Assembly: GCF_002086275.1 (NCBI RefSeq)
Contig: NZ_MVHT01000010.1
Coordinates: 43,695 to 107,694, forward strand
Direction: 5' to 3'
DNA length: 64,000 nt
Origin: Mycobacterium intermedium
Lineage (GTDB): Bacteria; Actinomycetota; Actinomycetes; Mycobacteriales; Mycobacteriaceae
Below, piece after piece: positions 33,332 to 41,459 of this stretch. The stretch's first letter is position 1, and each line of letters starts with the position of its first letter. The position numbers and the translations under genes were made by a program. The notes below the pieces were generated by a model that ran no database searches, was not told where the DNA came from, and was given only the letters and a program-made list of their open reading frames with translations.

Positions 33332-34978
33332 ATGCCCTTCCCGGATATCCGGCCAACCATTCCCGCGTTGGTGAGGTCCTCGGCGGCGCGATTCGGGGAC
33401 AAGGTTTTTCTCCTCGCTGACGGGCAGGAGTTGACCTATAACTCCCTCGACAAGCGCTCCGCCGCACTGGCGACCGCTCTGCTGTCGCAGGGGATAGGCA
33501 AAGGTGATCATGTTGGCATCTTGATGCCCAACAGCATTGACTGGGCGCTGGCCTGGTTCGCCACAACTCGTATCGGTGCGGTCGCCGTCCCACTCAACAC
33601 CTTCCATAAGGCGTCCGAGTTAGCCTGGACCGCTCGCCATGCCGATCTTCGAGCCATTCTGGCGTGGCCGACTTTTCGCAACCACGACTTCCTGGCCAGG
33701 CTCGAGGAGGCATTACCGGGACTGGCCGATCAGCGCGAACCGGGACGTATCGCCGTGTCCCAGGCTCCTTTCCTGCGCACGGTGGCGGTGCCCGGGCCGT
33801 CCACCCGGAGATGGACGACGACGCTCACGACCGATGACACCCTGTCGGGCAGCGACGCAGACTTTCTCGTCGACGTCGAGTCCTGTGTGACGCCGGCCGA
33901 TGAGGTGACGATCATCTACACCTCGGGCAGTACCGGGGATCCGAAAGGCCCGGTCCACACCCACGGCGCGTTAGTCCGCCATACCTACAACCTCACCTTC
34001 ACCTATGGCGTCAAGCATGGCGAGGTGATGTTCACCGCCATGCCGTTCTTTTGGGTAGGAGGATTGATCACGGGTTTGCACGCGGTGCTGCACCACGGCG
34101 CGACCCTCGTCACCCAGCCGGCGTTCGAACCGGCGGAGGCTCTCGAACTCATCGAGCGCTATCGAGCGACCATCACGTTGGGCTGGCCGCAGCAGGGTAA
34201 GACGCTTGCCGAACAACCTGAGTTCGCCCAGCGCGACCTGAGTTCGGTACAACGCACCAGCATGCCCGCAATGGTGCCGCCCGAACGTCGTCCGCAGGGT
34301 CCGAATGCGCTGGGCATGACCGAACTATGCGGCAATCACATTGGCGTCGACCCGTATTTGCCCCAGCCGGCTGACCGATGTGAGACCGGAGGGGTGTCGG
34401 TTGAGGGCCTCAGTCACCTCATCGTCGACCCCGACACCGGACAGCCAGTCCCGAACGGCACCCGCGGCGAGATATGGGTCCGCGGGTACTCCCTGATGCA
34501 GCGCCTACACAAGCTTGAGCGCGAAGAGGTTTTCACCCCCGACGGCTATTACCGCACCGGCGATTGCGGCATCGGCTACGACGACGGCTGGATAACCTTC
34601 GCGGGTCGGCTGGGTGACCTGATCAAGACCGGCGGTGGCACCAACGTCACGCCCAGCGAGGTCGAACTCGCGTTGCTCGAATGCGAGGGCGTGCTCGAGG
34701 CATACGTCGTCGGCGCAGAACACCCCAACGACGGAACGGTCGTCGCCGCTGCGGTGGTGCCGCGTGGCAACGCGACGCTTGACGCCGAAGCGCTGCGATC
34801 ACAACTGCGAGACAGCTTGTCTGCGTACAAGGTGCCGAAATTCATCTGGGTCACGGCGAAGCAGGATCTTCCTTTCACCGCGACCGGCAAGGTCAAGAAG
34901 TCAGAACTCGCGCAGCAGCTCACTGGACTGCTGGCAGAACGCCAAGGCCCGAAATACGGTGCCGGTAAGCGTGTTTGA
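33332..34978 (+). CDS. AMP-dependent acyl-CoA synthetase (FadD-like)
   Basis: An ANL ligase of 548 aa (556 if GTG 33308 is used). Motifs in order: A3 TIIYTSGSTGDPKGPVHTHG, an ALGMTELCGNHIG segment in the A5 region, YYRTGDCGIGYDDGWITFAGR for A7/A8 and FTATGKVKKSEL with the A10 lysine. It activates an acid to its CoA ester. ATG 33332 begins MPFPDIRPTIPALVRSSAARFGDK, the normal ligase start; no strong ribosome site is visible before either candidate. It is divergent from the CoA-transferase with two operator-like sites between them. A short gap (87 bp) precedes the mycofactocin-type SDR. Confidence 0.88.
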   Translation: MPFPDIRPTIPALVRSSAARFGDKVFLLADGQELTYNSLDKRSAALATALLSQGIGKGDHVGILMPNSIDWALAWFATTRIGAVAVPLNTFHKASELAWTARHADLRAILAWPTFRNHDFLARLEEALPGLADQREPGRIAVSQAPFLRTVAVPGPSTRRWTTTLTTDDTLSGSDADFLVDVESCVTPADEVTIIYTSGSTGDPKGPVHTHGALVRHTYNLTFTYGVKHGEVMFTAMPFFWVGGLITGLHAVLHHGATLVTQPAFEPAEALELIERYRATITLGWPQQGKTLAEQPEFAQRDLSSVQRTSMPAMVPPERRPQGPNALGMTELCGNHIGVDPYLPQPADRCETGGVSVEGLSHLIVDPDTGQPVPNGTRGEIWVRGYSLMQRLHKLEREEVFTPDGYYRTGDCGIGYDDGWITFAGRLGDLIKTGGGTNVTPSEVELALLECEGVLEAYVVGAEHPNDGTVVAAAVVPRGNATLDAEALRSQLRDSLSAYKVPKFIWVTAKQDLPFTATGKVKKSELAQQLTGLLAERQGPKYGAGKRV

Positions 34979-34997
34979 AGTCGTCCTACCAGTCGCG

Positions 34998-35013
34998 CAG
35001 AATCCCCGTTCTC
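34998..35013. promoter_or_regulatory. GAGAAY-N4-RTTCTC operator-like site before SDR
   Basis: CAGAATCCCCGTTCTC matches the consensus with one changed base, in the 87-bp gap between the ligase stop and the SDR GTG at 35066. A weaker half-site (ACATTCTC) follows at 35028-35035. Confidence 0.45.
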
Positions 35014-35065
35014 AGCAGGCGGAAGCAACATTCTCAGCGCTCGGGAGATGGTGTACCGTACGCGT

Positions 35066-35887
35066 GTGTCAGACCTCACCGACAAAGTCGCGCTCATTAC
35101 CGGTGCCGCCCGCGGCCAGGGCCGCGCCCACGCCGTCCGATTGAGCTCCGAAGGCGCCGACGTCATCCTCGTTGATATCGCAGGTCCCCTGCCGCCCAGC
35201 GTTCCTTATGATTCGGCCACGCCGGAAGACCTCGCGGAAACCGCGAATCTGGTTGCCGCCAACGGCCGCCGCGCCGTGACCGCGATCGTCGACACGCGGG
35301 ACCATGAAGGCCTATGCGCGGCCGTGGACCGGGGGGTCGCCGAACTGGGCCGGCTGGATGTCATCGTCGCCAATGCAGGAATCTGCTGCCCTGCCCCGTG
35401 GGATCAGGTTACGCACCGCGCATTTCAAGACACCATCGACGTCAATTTGGTTGGCACATGGAACACCGTCATGGCGGGTGCAAAGCACATCATCGCGGGC
35501 GAACGGGGCGGGTCCATCATTCTCATCGGCTCGGCGGCCGGGGTGAAATGGGAGCCGTTCATGGTGGCCTACACCGCAAGCAAGCACGCAATCACCGGAC
35601 TCACCCGCTCCTTCGCTGCCGAACTCGGTCGCTACAACATCCGCGTCAACAGCCTGCATCCCGGTTCGGTTGCGACGCCGATGGGAACCGGAGGGATGAT
35701 CGACGCGATGCAGCGGGCGGCAGAATCCAATCCGAACTTGCAATACGGATTTGGCAAACAGCTTCTTCCCAACGTGGTCACAATGCCCGAAGACATCGCC
35801 GATGCAGTCGCGTGGTTGGCATCCGATCAGTCGAAATACGTGACCGCGACCGACATTTCCGTGGACGTGGGAGTGTCGCAGGCTTAG
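35066..35887 (+). CDS. Mycofactocin-type SDR-family dehydrogenase
   Basis: A 273-aa SDR with the hallmark insertion of the mycofactocin-coupled (nicotinoprotein) subgroup. After the TGAARGQGRAHAVRLSSEGAD loop, the second strand VILVDIAG is followed by an extra PSVPYDSATPEDLAETANLV stretch. The NAG is kept (VIVANAGI) and the catalytic motif is YTASK. These enzymes hold NAD(H) tightly and pass electrons to mycofactocin; this is known for the family, not shown here. GTG 35066 was chosen to start just before DLTDKVALITGA; ATG 35048 in frame is the alternative. It converges with a 4-bp overlap on the alpha/beta hydrolase. Confidence 0.85.
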   Translation: MSDLTDKVALITGAARGQGRAHAVRLSSEGADVILVDIAGPLPPSVPYDSATPEDLAETANLVAANGRRAVTAIVDTRDHEGLCAAVDRGVAELGRLDVIVANAGICCPAPWDQVTHRAFQDTIDVNLVGTWNTVMAGAKHIIAGERGGSIILIGSAAGVKWEPFMVAYTASKHAITGLTRSFAAELGRYNIRVNSLHPGSVATPMGTGGMIDAMQRAAESNPNLQYGFGKQLLPNVVTMPEDIADAVAWLASDQSKYVTATDISVDVGVSQA

Positions 35888-36576
35888 CGAGCTGCGAGCA
35901 ATACGTCGGTGAGCTCGTCTGGGCGTGCGAAGAATGGCGAATGGCCGCCATCGATTTCGACAACTTCGGCACCCACCCTGGCGGCCTGCCGCCTCGCCCA
36001 CGACACCCCCACCGCGCGGTCGTCTCGCATCAAGATGTAAGTCGACGGCGTATCCGGCCAGCGGTCGATTGGGCAACGTTCGGTGAATACCGTGAAGGCC
36101 TGATGACGCATCTCGTCGAACGCATTCCGCGCCAACAGCTCCGGGCAGTCGTGGTAGAAGCCTTCTCGCACCGACTCCCAGGTCAACCCGAACGGTCCGG
36201 CACCACCGGTCTGCGGCGCCGGAAATGTGATGGCATCGGGGTTGGCGGCCAGTTCTTCGAGGAACGTCCTGCCGGGAACGGGCAACAGGCCACCGACAAA
36301 CACCATCCTGAGCACCGGATACAGCGTCGCGACAACGGGTGCGCACAACCCGGCGATCGAATGCGCGACGACTACGACATCTTTCGAGTGTGCGCCCGCT
36401 GATTGGTCGATCGCGGCTATCGCCACGCACGCCCAGTCCAGAGCACCGGCCGCGTCGTCATCCGTAGGCAGGTCGGGCGCCAGGACGGTATGACCGAACG
36501 CGCCGAGTGCGGCCCCGACCTCGTTCCAGCAAGTTCCGCGGTGCAGGCCGCCGTGCAACAGCGCGTACAGCGTCAT
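35884..36576 (-). CDS. Alpha/beta hydrolase
   Basis: A 230-aa hydrolase of the plant methylesterase/HNL-like group. It begins MTLYALLHGGLHRGTCWNEV, the LLHG oxyanion strand. The nucleophile elbow is VVAHSIAG (Ser with Ala in place of the first Gly of G-x-S-x-G) and the catalytic His is in EIDGGHSPFF near the C-terminus. It would hydrolyse an ester, lactone or C-C bond; substrate unknown. ATG 36576 is 37 bp behind the AveC-like gene, in the same orientation, so the two are probably co-transcribed. Confidence 0.85.
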   Translation of the reverse strand: MTLYALLHGGLHRGTCWNEVGAALGAFGHTVLAPDLPTDDDAAGALDWACVAIAAIDQSAGAHSKDVVVVAHSIAGLCAPVVATLYPVLRMVFVGGLLPVPGRTFLEELAANPDAITFPAPQTGGAGPFGLTWESVREGFYHDCPELLARNAFDEMRHQAFTVFTERCPIDRWPDTPSTYILMRDDRAVGVSWARRQAARVGAEVVEIDGGHSPFFARPDELTDVLLAAR

Positions 36577-36613
36577 TCGGTCGCCTGGACCGTCATGGGC
36601 GGACTCATCACGA

Positions 36614-37678
36614 TCACCGATAGAACGGTCCCGGTTTCCCCGCCTCCTCAAGGTGACCGTACGGGTCGTACACCTTGACGTTGGGGTACGGGTTTTGCTC
36701 GAAGGCAGGCTCTGACAATCCGGCGGCGCGCAGGGCGGCCAACACTGCCAACGGGGCAGCGAAAGACACCAAACCCACCGAGACCGAAATCAGCAGCTGG
36801 CGAGTCAGCGACGACTTGTTCCGACCCTGGCGAGTCGGCAACCGTTCGGCAATCCTGTTTATCAGCACCAGATTGCCGTCTTCGTCGCGAACACACATCA
36901 CGGCAACCATGGCAAGTATCACCGAGTCGTACACCGCCATGATGACGGGGAACCAGATGTGGCCGACCCGCAAGACGGGTCCGACGGCCTCCGTGTAGAA
37001 GAAGATGCCGAACCTCATCCAAGTGAACTGAACCAGTCCGTTGAGCGGTATGGAGATCAGAAAGCCGCCGATGAAGACAGCGACAAGCGGGTGTCCCGTG
37101 AGCCAGCTCAAACGCCGAAAAACCGGAGCGGTCAACCGGTTGTGCAGTTGCAGTATGCCCAGGCCGCTCAGTAAGTAGTAAGCCGCGTAGCCGCCCAGGA
37201 AGGACAACGCAGGCTCGAGGTTAGGTGCGATGCTGACGTAGGGCCAGGACAACGGAAAGTGCAGCATGCGTGGGTCGAAGACAGCGAAGGTCGCCCAGTT
37301 GGCGAGTGGATCCAACGCGCCCGTGATCAGCCCGGCGAATGCGATTACCACCGCCCAATGCAGCTTGCGTTGGCGCACCGATAACCACACCAAGGTGACG
37401 ACCAGACCGATGGCCAGCGGTATCGAGCTGAAGGCGACCACGAGTGGCCAGTTGCCGAAGCCGAGAAAGGGCGGGTACGGCTCGGGTCCCGGATTGAAGT
37501 TGGTAATCCTGGGATCTCCATGTGTGCCGGATTGCATGGTCGCAATGGTGACGGCGGCGAACACCAGATAGCCGACGATAAAAAGACACCACCCGACCCG
37601 TGCGAGCCGCCGTGATCCCGGCGCCCCGTTGGCTACCGCAGGATCGGAATCGATGCCGGGTTCAACGGTATTCGTCAC
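36614..37678 (-). CDS. AveC-like (spirocyclase AveC family) integral membrane protein
   Basis: A 354-aa polytopic membrane protein with about seven to eight hydrophobic helices. I recognise it as similar to the AveC family from the phrase NFNPGPEPYPPFLGFGNWP after the first helix, the GALDPLANWATFAVFDPRMLHF stretch and the YVSIAPNLEPALSFLGGYAAYYL segment. AveC in avermectin biosynthesis is a dehydratase/spirocyclase, but the many mycobacterial homologues have no proven function. ATG 37678. It is upstream of the alpha/beta hydrolase and divergent from an SDR with a GAGAAY-type operator between them. Confidence 0.75.
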   Translation of the reverse strand: MTNTVEPGIDSDPAVANGAPGSRRLARVGWCLFIVGYLVFAAVTIATMQSGTHGDPRITNFNPGPEPYPPFLGFGNWPLVVAFSSIPLAIGLVVTLVWLSVRQRKLHWAVVIAFAGLITGALDPLANWATFAVFDPRMLHFPLSWPYVSIAPNLEPALSFLGGYAAYYLLSGLGILQLHNRLTAPVFRRLSWLTGHPLVAVFIGGFLISIPLNGLVQFTWMRFGIFFYTEAVGPVLRVGHIWFPVIMAVYDSVILAMVAVMCVRDEDGNLVLINRIAERLPTRQGRNKSSLTRQLLISVSVGLVSFAAPLAVLAALRAAGLSEPAFEQNPYPNVKVYDPYGHLEEAGKPGPFYR

Positions 37679-37784
37679 GTGATACTTTCAGCGACCACCT
37701 GAGCCCAAGCCGCGAAAAGTCGCGCAGCATGCACGCCCGGCATAAAACACCCGTCCCGCATGTCGACCACATCTCCTCGTCGTC

Positions 37785-37800
37785 GAGAATTAATGTTCTC
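37785..37800. promoter_or_regulatory. GAGAAY-N4-RTTCTC operator in divergent AveC / SDR promoter
   Basis: GAGAATTAATGTTCTC is a near-perfect 6-4-6 inverted repeat (arms GAGAAT / GTTCTC) in the middle of the 218-bp divergent region at 37679-37896. It is one of the strongest examples of the recurring motif and could control both the AveC-like/hydrolase pair and the SDR pair. Confidence 0.65.
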
Positions 37801-37896
37801 ACACGCGAGAAATGACAGTCTCTATGCCCACATGTCGGCCGCAGCGCGCTAACGTGCAACGAGGTCGACGACTGTGCGACAGACAGGAACCAGCTT

Positions 37897-38643
37897 ATGA
37901 CGGATCGGCATTCCAACATCGCGGGGACGAACATGCTCGTTGTCGGGGCATCTTCCGGCATAGGTCGCGCGTTGGCCGTGGCGGCACATGCCAGGGGCGC
38001 CAAAGTGGCTCTCGCCGCCCGACGGGTGGACCTGCTGTCCGAACTGGCCGATCAACTCGATGGATCGGCCCACGAACTCGACGTGTCCGACCCCCGTGCG
38101 ATCGAATCCGTCGTTCGAGACGTCGGTACCGCTTTCGGCAAACTCGACGCTGTTGTTTTCACCAGCGCCGCAGCGCCATTCGCGCTGATTGAGGACACGG
38201 ACGTGGCAACCTGGTTGCACACATACGCCGTCAACGCCGTCGGCGCCTCGCACGTGCTGCGCGCCGCCCTGCCGCACCTGTCCGAGAACGCGGTCGCGCT
38301 CGTCGCGTCAAGCCACGACGTGGGACGACCACGCGCCGGTGTGGCCGCGTATCACGCGAGCAAGGCCGCGCTTGACGAGATCCTGCGGTCCTGGCGAGCC
38401 GAGCATCCAGAGTTGGCCATCATCCGCGTCAGTGTCGGGCCCACCGAAGACACCGAGATCCTGCGCGGTGCCGACCGCGACCTGCTCGCAGACCTGTATC
38501 GGGCCTGGGTGCACCAAGGCCAGATTCCGGCGAAGATGTCGGCACTCACCGATGTGGCCAACGCCATGCTCTCGTTGATCGCCATTGCGCGTGCCAACCC
38601 GACGGTGGTGAGCGACATCGTGCACCTGGCGCCGCGACACTGA
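37897..38643 (+). CDS. SDR-family oxidoreductase
   Basis: A 248-aa SDR. Cofactor loop VVGASSGIGRALAVAA, AVVFTSAAAPF in place of NNAG, catalytic YHASK. The C-terminal region is atypical in lacking the usual VDGG ending; it closes with SDIVHLAPRH, as does the SDR at 45813 (...YLTLAPRP). ATG 37897 follows AGGAAC. It is co-oriented with the next SDR (15-bp gap). The SDR at 45813 shares the V-V-G-A-S-x-G-x-G-R form of the loop. Confidence 0.88.
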   Translation: MTDRHSNIAGTNMLVVGASSGIGRALAVAAHARGAKVALAARRVDLLSELADQLDGSAHELDVSDPRAIESVVRDVGTAFGKLDAVVFTSAAAPFALIEDTDVATWLHTYAVNAVGASHVLRAALPHLSENAVALVASSHDVGRPRAGVAAYHASKAALDEILRSWRAEHPELAIIRVSVGPTEDTEILRGADRDLLADLYRAWVHQGQIPAKMSALTDVANAMLSLIAIARANPTVVSDIVHLAPRH

Positions 38644-38658
38644 ACCGAAGGAAGACTG

Positions 38659-39462
38659 ATGGACTTGGGGTTTGAGGGTGCGACCGCCGTCGTCACCGGT
38701 GGCAGCAAGGGGATGGGACTGGCGATCGCCGAAAGTCTAGGCGCCGAGGGCGCCTCAGTGGCGATCATGGCGCGCGGACAAGCCGCCCTGGAGTCCGCTG
38801 CTGAGCGTATCCGCGAAGCCGGCGCTCCCAAGGTACTGGCCGTCAGCGTCGACATGGCCGATGCCGCATCCATCGAATCGGGTTTCGCAAAGGTACGTGA
38901 TGCCTGGGACAGCTTGAATGTGTTGGTGCACACTGTTGGCCCGAGCGCCGGCACATTCGAGGATCTTGACGACGACGATTGGCACGCCGCATTCAACCTC
39001 GGCACCATGTCGGCGGTGCGGTCGGTTCGGGCCGCACTGCCCCTGCTTCGCGGCGCGGACTGGGCTCGCATCGTCACGCTCTCTGCGCACTCCATCCAAC
39101 GGCAGAGCCCCCGCCTGGTCGCCTACACCGCCGCGAAGTCCGCACTGTCGAGCGTAACCAAGAACCTCTCTAAAAGCCTTGGCGCCGAGGGTATTCTGGT
39201 CAATTGCGTCTGTCCTGGCACGATCGTCACGGCCAGCTTCACCGAAATACTGAAAGACGTGCTGGCCGCCGACGGCCTCGATTCTTCTGATCCGTACGAC
39301 GTGATGGCGTGGGTGGACAAGACCTACGGCCACCCTTGCGACATTGGCCGCGCCGGGTTGCCCGAGGAGATCGCATCGGTCACGACGTACCTGGCGTCTC
39401 GACGCAACGGGTACGTCACAGGTGCCACAGTCAACGTGGACGGTGGTTCAGACTTCATCTGA
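38659..39462 (+). CDS. SDR-family oxidoreductase
   Basis: A 267-aa classical SDR starting at ATG 38659 behind GAAGGAAG. TGGSKGMGLAIAESLGAEGA for the cofactor loop, VLVHTVGPSAG in the NNAG position, catalytic YTAAK, VNCVCPGTIVTASF and the normal ending VTGATVNVDGGSDF. It is translated directly after the SDR at 37897, so the pair may act on successive hydroxyl/keto groups. It converges with the SDR at 39472. Confidence 0.9.
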   Translation: MDLGFEGATAVVTGGSKGMGLAIAESLGAEGASVAIMARGQAALESAAERIREAGAPKVLAVSVDMADAASIESGFAKVRDAWDSLNVLVHTVGPSAGTFEDLDDDDWHAAFNLGTMSAVRSVRAALPLLRGADWARIVTLSAHSIQRQSPRLVAYTAAKSALSSVTKNLSKSLGAEGILVNCVCPGTIVTASFTEILKDVLAADGLDSSDPYDVMAWVDKTYGHPCDIGRAGLPEEIASVTTYLASRRNGYVTGATVNVDGGSDFI

Positions 39463-39471
39463 AGTTGAGTC

Positions 39472-40395
39472 CTAGCCAGAAGACAATCCGTGTTGCAGTT
39501 CGTCGAAGATACTGGCCGGTACCAACAAATCTGCCGGGTCCAGGATCTGATCGAGGTTGGCGACCACATCCTCGGCCGTCAACGAACCACCCGGGCTGAA
39601 CCATCCGCGCGTGACGCCGATCTGCAACGCTGCGACCCGTCCGTGAAAAGCGCTGAGCACCAAGTGCGTCCGTGCGCATTGTTCGCTGGCGAGATAAGCG
39701 ACCACGGGCGCTACCTGATCGAGCCGTAGAGTCTTGCGGAATGCCCGCGCCGCTTCCGTGCGGCCCTCCTCCCCCAATACCGCGTCGGCCATGCGGGTAT
39801 CACCCATCGGCATGATCGCGTTGGCCGTTATGCCCGAATCCGCGCCTTCCAGCGCGGCGACATTCATCAGCCCGAGCATGCCCATCTTTGCCGCCGCATA
39901 GCCGGCCAAACCCGGCTGGCCGAAGACGCCCCCCGCCGACGACACGAAGACGAGCCTGCCGTAGCCCGCTCGCTTCATCACCGAGATACCGGGCCGCACA
40001 ACGTGAAACGCGGCGAGTAGATGATGGCGCAGGAGCGCCTCGAAGCGGTCTGACGGCCACTCTTGGATGGGGTCGTGGTGGATGATGCCCGCGTTGGCGA
40101 CGATGGCGTCCAGCCGACCGAACTCGTTCAACGCCAGGTCGACGGCCTGCTGGCCGCCGTCCTCGGTGCTTGCGTCGGTAATACAGGCGACGGCCCTTCC
40201 CCCGCCGTCCACGATCGACGCCGCCACGCTGGTGGCGACTGCGGGATCAGGGTGGTGGCCGTCGACGTCGACGCCGTTGTCGTGCACGACGACCGCTGCC
40301 CCGCGGCGGGCGAACTCGTGGCAGTACGCTTCGCCCAGACCTCGACCTCCCCCGGTGACCAGCACGACGCGGTCATTGAACGAAATCGTGGTCAT
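39472..40395 (-). CDS. SDR-family oxidoreductase, MFE-2-dehydrogenase-like
   Basis: A 307-aa SDR with TGGGRGLGEAYCHEFARRGAAVVVHD, a His/Asn/Gly-rich segment after strand 2 (DVDGHHPDPAVA), VANAGII and catalytic YAAAK (GYAAAKMGM). Both the wording and the extended C-terminus (FHGRVAALQIGVTRGWFSPGG) resemble the 3-hydroxyacyl-CoA dehydrogenase unit of peroxisomal multifunctional enzyme type 2. It could oxidise the hydroxyacyl-CoA produced by a MaoC hydratase. ATG 40395 overlaps the stop of the DapB-like gene (ATGA). Confidence 0.87.
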   Translation of the reverse strand: MTTISFNDRVVLVTGGGRGLGEAYCHEFARRGAAVVVHDNGVDVDGHHPDPAVATSVAASIVDGGGRAVACITDASTEDGGQQAVDLALNEFGRLDAIVANAGIIHHDPIQEWPSDRFEALLRHHLLAAFHVVRPGISVMKRAGYGRLVFVSSAGGVFGQPGLAGYAAAKMGMLGLMNVAALEGADSGITANAIMPMGDTRMADAVLGEEGRTEAARAFRKTLRLDQVAPVVAYLASEQCARTHLVLSAFHGRVAALQIGVTRGWFSPGGSLTAEDVVANLDQILDPADLLVPASIFDELQHGLSSG

Positions 40396-41459
40396 ACCAG
40401 CTCGCGACGACTCGCCCAGTGCGCGACGAACGGGGCGATCGTCGACAGGTCGTAAAGCCCCGGTTCGGCGGCCACCACCGCGGGAATGGCATTGATGGCG
40501 TGCATCGCGGTGGCCAGGCAGCCCTGTTCGGAGTGATCCTGGTCTTGGGCGCCGAGCACGAGATTGATACTGATGTTGGGTTCACCCTCGAAGGTCACCT
40601 GGTAGCCGATCTCAGTGGGCCAATCGGGGGCCAGGTCGTCGGCCATTCTGGTGAGATGCTCTACCGCCAAAGTCGTTTCGCCGCAATCGACCACGACGCC
40701 GAAGCGCATGGCCCCCACCGTCCCGGCCGGAATCTCGCCAGCGGCCACCGACAGCGGCCGCGGCGTCACCGCAACTTCGCGATACCCTTCCACCCCGCGG
40801 ATCTCGAGGCCCAGTGCCTGCGCGATTACCGTGGCGCTACCGATCCACGCCATTGCGGCGTATTCGGTGTTGCTCAACAACGGTGTGGTGTCGTCGGGAT
40901 CGTGCCCGAAGCCCATTGCGTTGAAGATCAAATCGTGGCTGGCGTACGTGGAATAGTTCAACACCTCACGGATGTTGATCCGTCCCACCCGCTGACTCAG
41001 CCGGGACAGGACCGGGACCAGGGATTCACCGACGAAACCCGGATACAGGCCCAGCCCCAGGAACGACGATCCGCCTGCTGTGCAAGCCTTTTCGATGCCT
41101 TCTGCCAGTGATTCGTGCAGCGAGCGCGGGTGTATGAACCGACTGCCGGTCGCCACCACATTCTTGCCGGACGCCAGCAGTTCGCAGACATCGGCGAAGC
41201 AGCCGGGCGTGTCGATTTCCACCTTTCCCATGTAGAGCACGACGTCCGCGTCGGTGGCGATGACGGCATCCCGATCCGTGGTGGCCAGAACCCCCGCTTC
41301 CGGCAGCCCACACAGGGTACCGGCGTCGACACCCGCCTTTGCCGCGTCGTACACCCGCACGCCCACCAACTCGAGGTCCGGTCGGCTGAGCACGTGCCGC
41401 AGGGACATCATTCCGGTGACCCCGGTCGCCCACTGAATGACGCGCACGCCGCGAGTCAT
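40392..41459 (-). CDS. DapB-N-like NAD(P)-binding oxidoreductase (paralogue 1 of 5)
   Basis: A 355-aa protein with an N-terminal Rossmann domain (RVIQWATGVTGMMSLRHVLS; G-x-x-G-x2-S-L) of the dihydrodipicolinate-reductase N-terminal type, the sequence VDAGTLCGLPEAGVLATTD, and a conserved GLYPGFVGESLVPVL segment. The C-terminal domain is of the 2,4-diaminopentanoate-dehydrogenase kind. Many actinobacterial P450/FadE clusters contain such proteins, without a proven substrate. Here it is translationally coupled on both sides (ATGA overlaps) to the SDR and the P450 at 41456, so it likely acts on a shared intermediate. Confidence 0.82.
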   Translation of the reverse strand: MTRGVRVIQWATGVTGMMSLRHVLSRPDLELVGVRVYDAAKAGVDAGTLCGLPEAGVLATTDRDAVIATDADVVLYMGKVEIDTPGCFADVCELLASGKNVVATGSRFIHPRSLHESLAEGIEKACTAGGSSFLGLGLYPGFVGESLVPVLSRLSQRVGRINIREVLNYSTYASHDLIFNAMGFGHDPDDTTPLLSNTEYAAMAWIGSATVIAQALGLEIRGVEGYREVAVTPRPLSVAAGEIPAGTVGAMRFGVVVDCGETTLAVEHLTRMADDLAPDWPTEIGYQVTFEGEPNISINLVLGAQDQDHSEQGCLATAMHAINAIPAVVAAEPGLYDLSTIAPFVAHWASRRELV

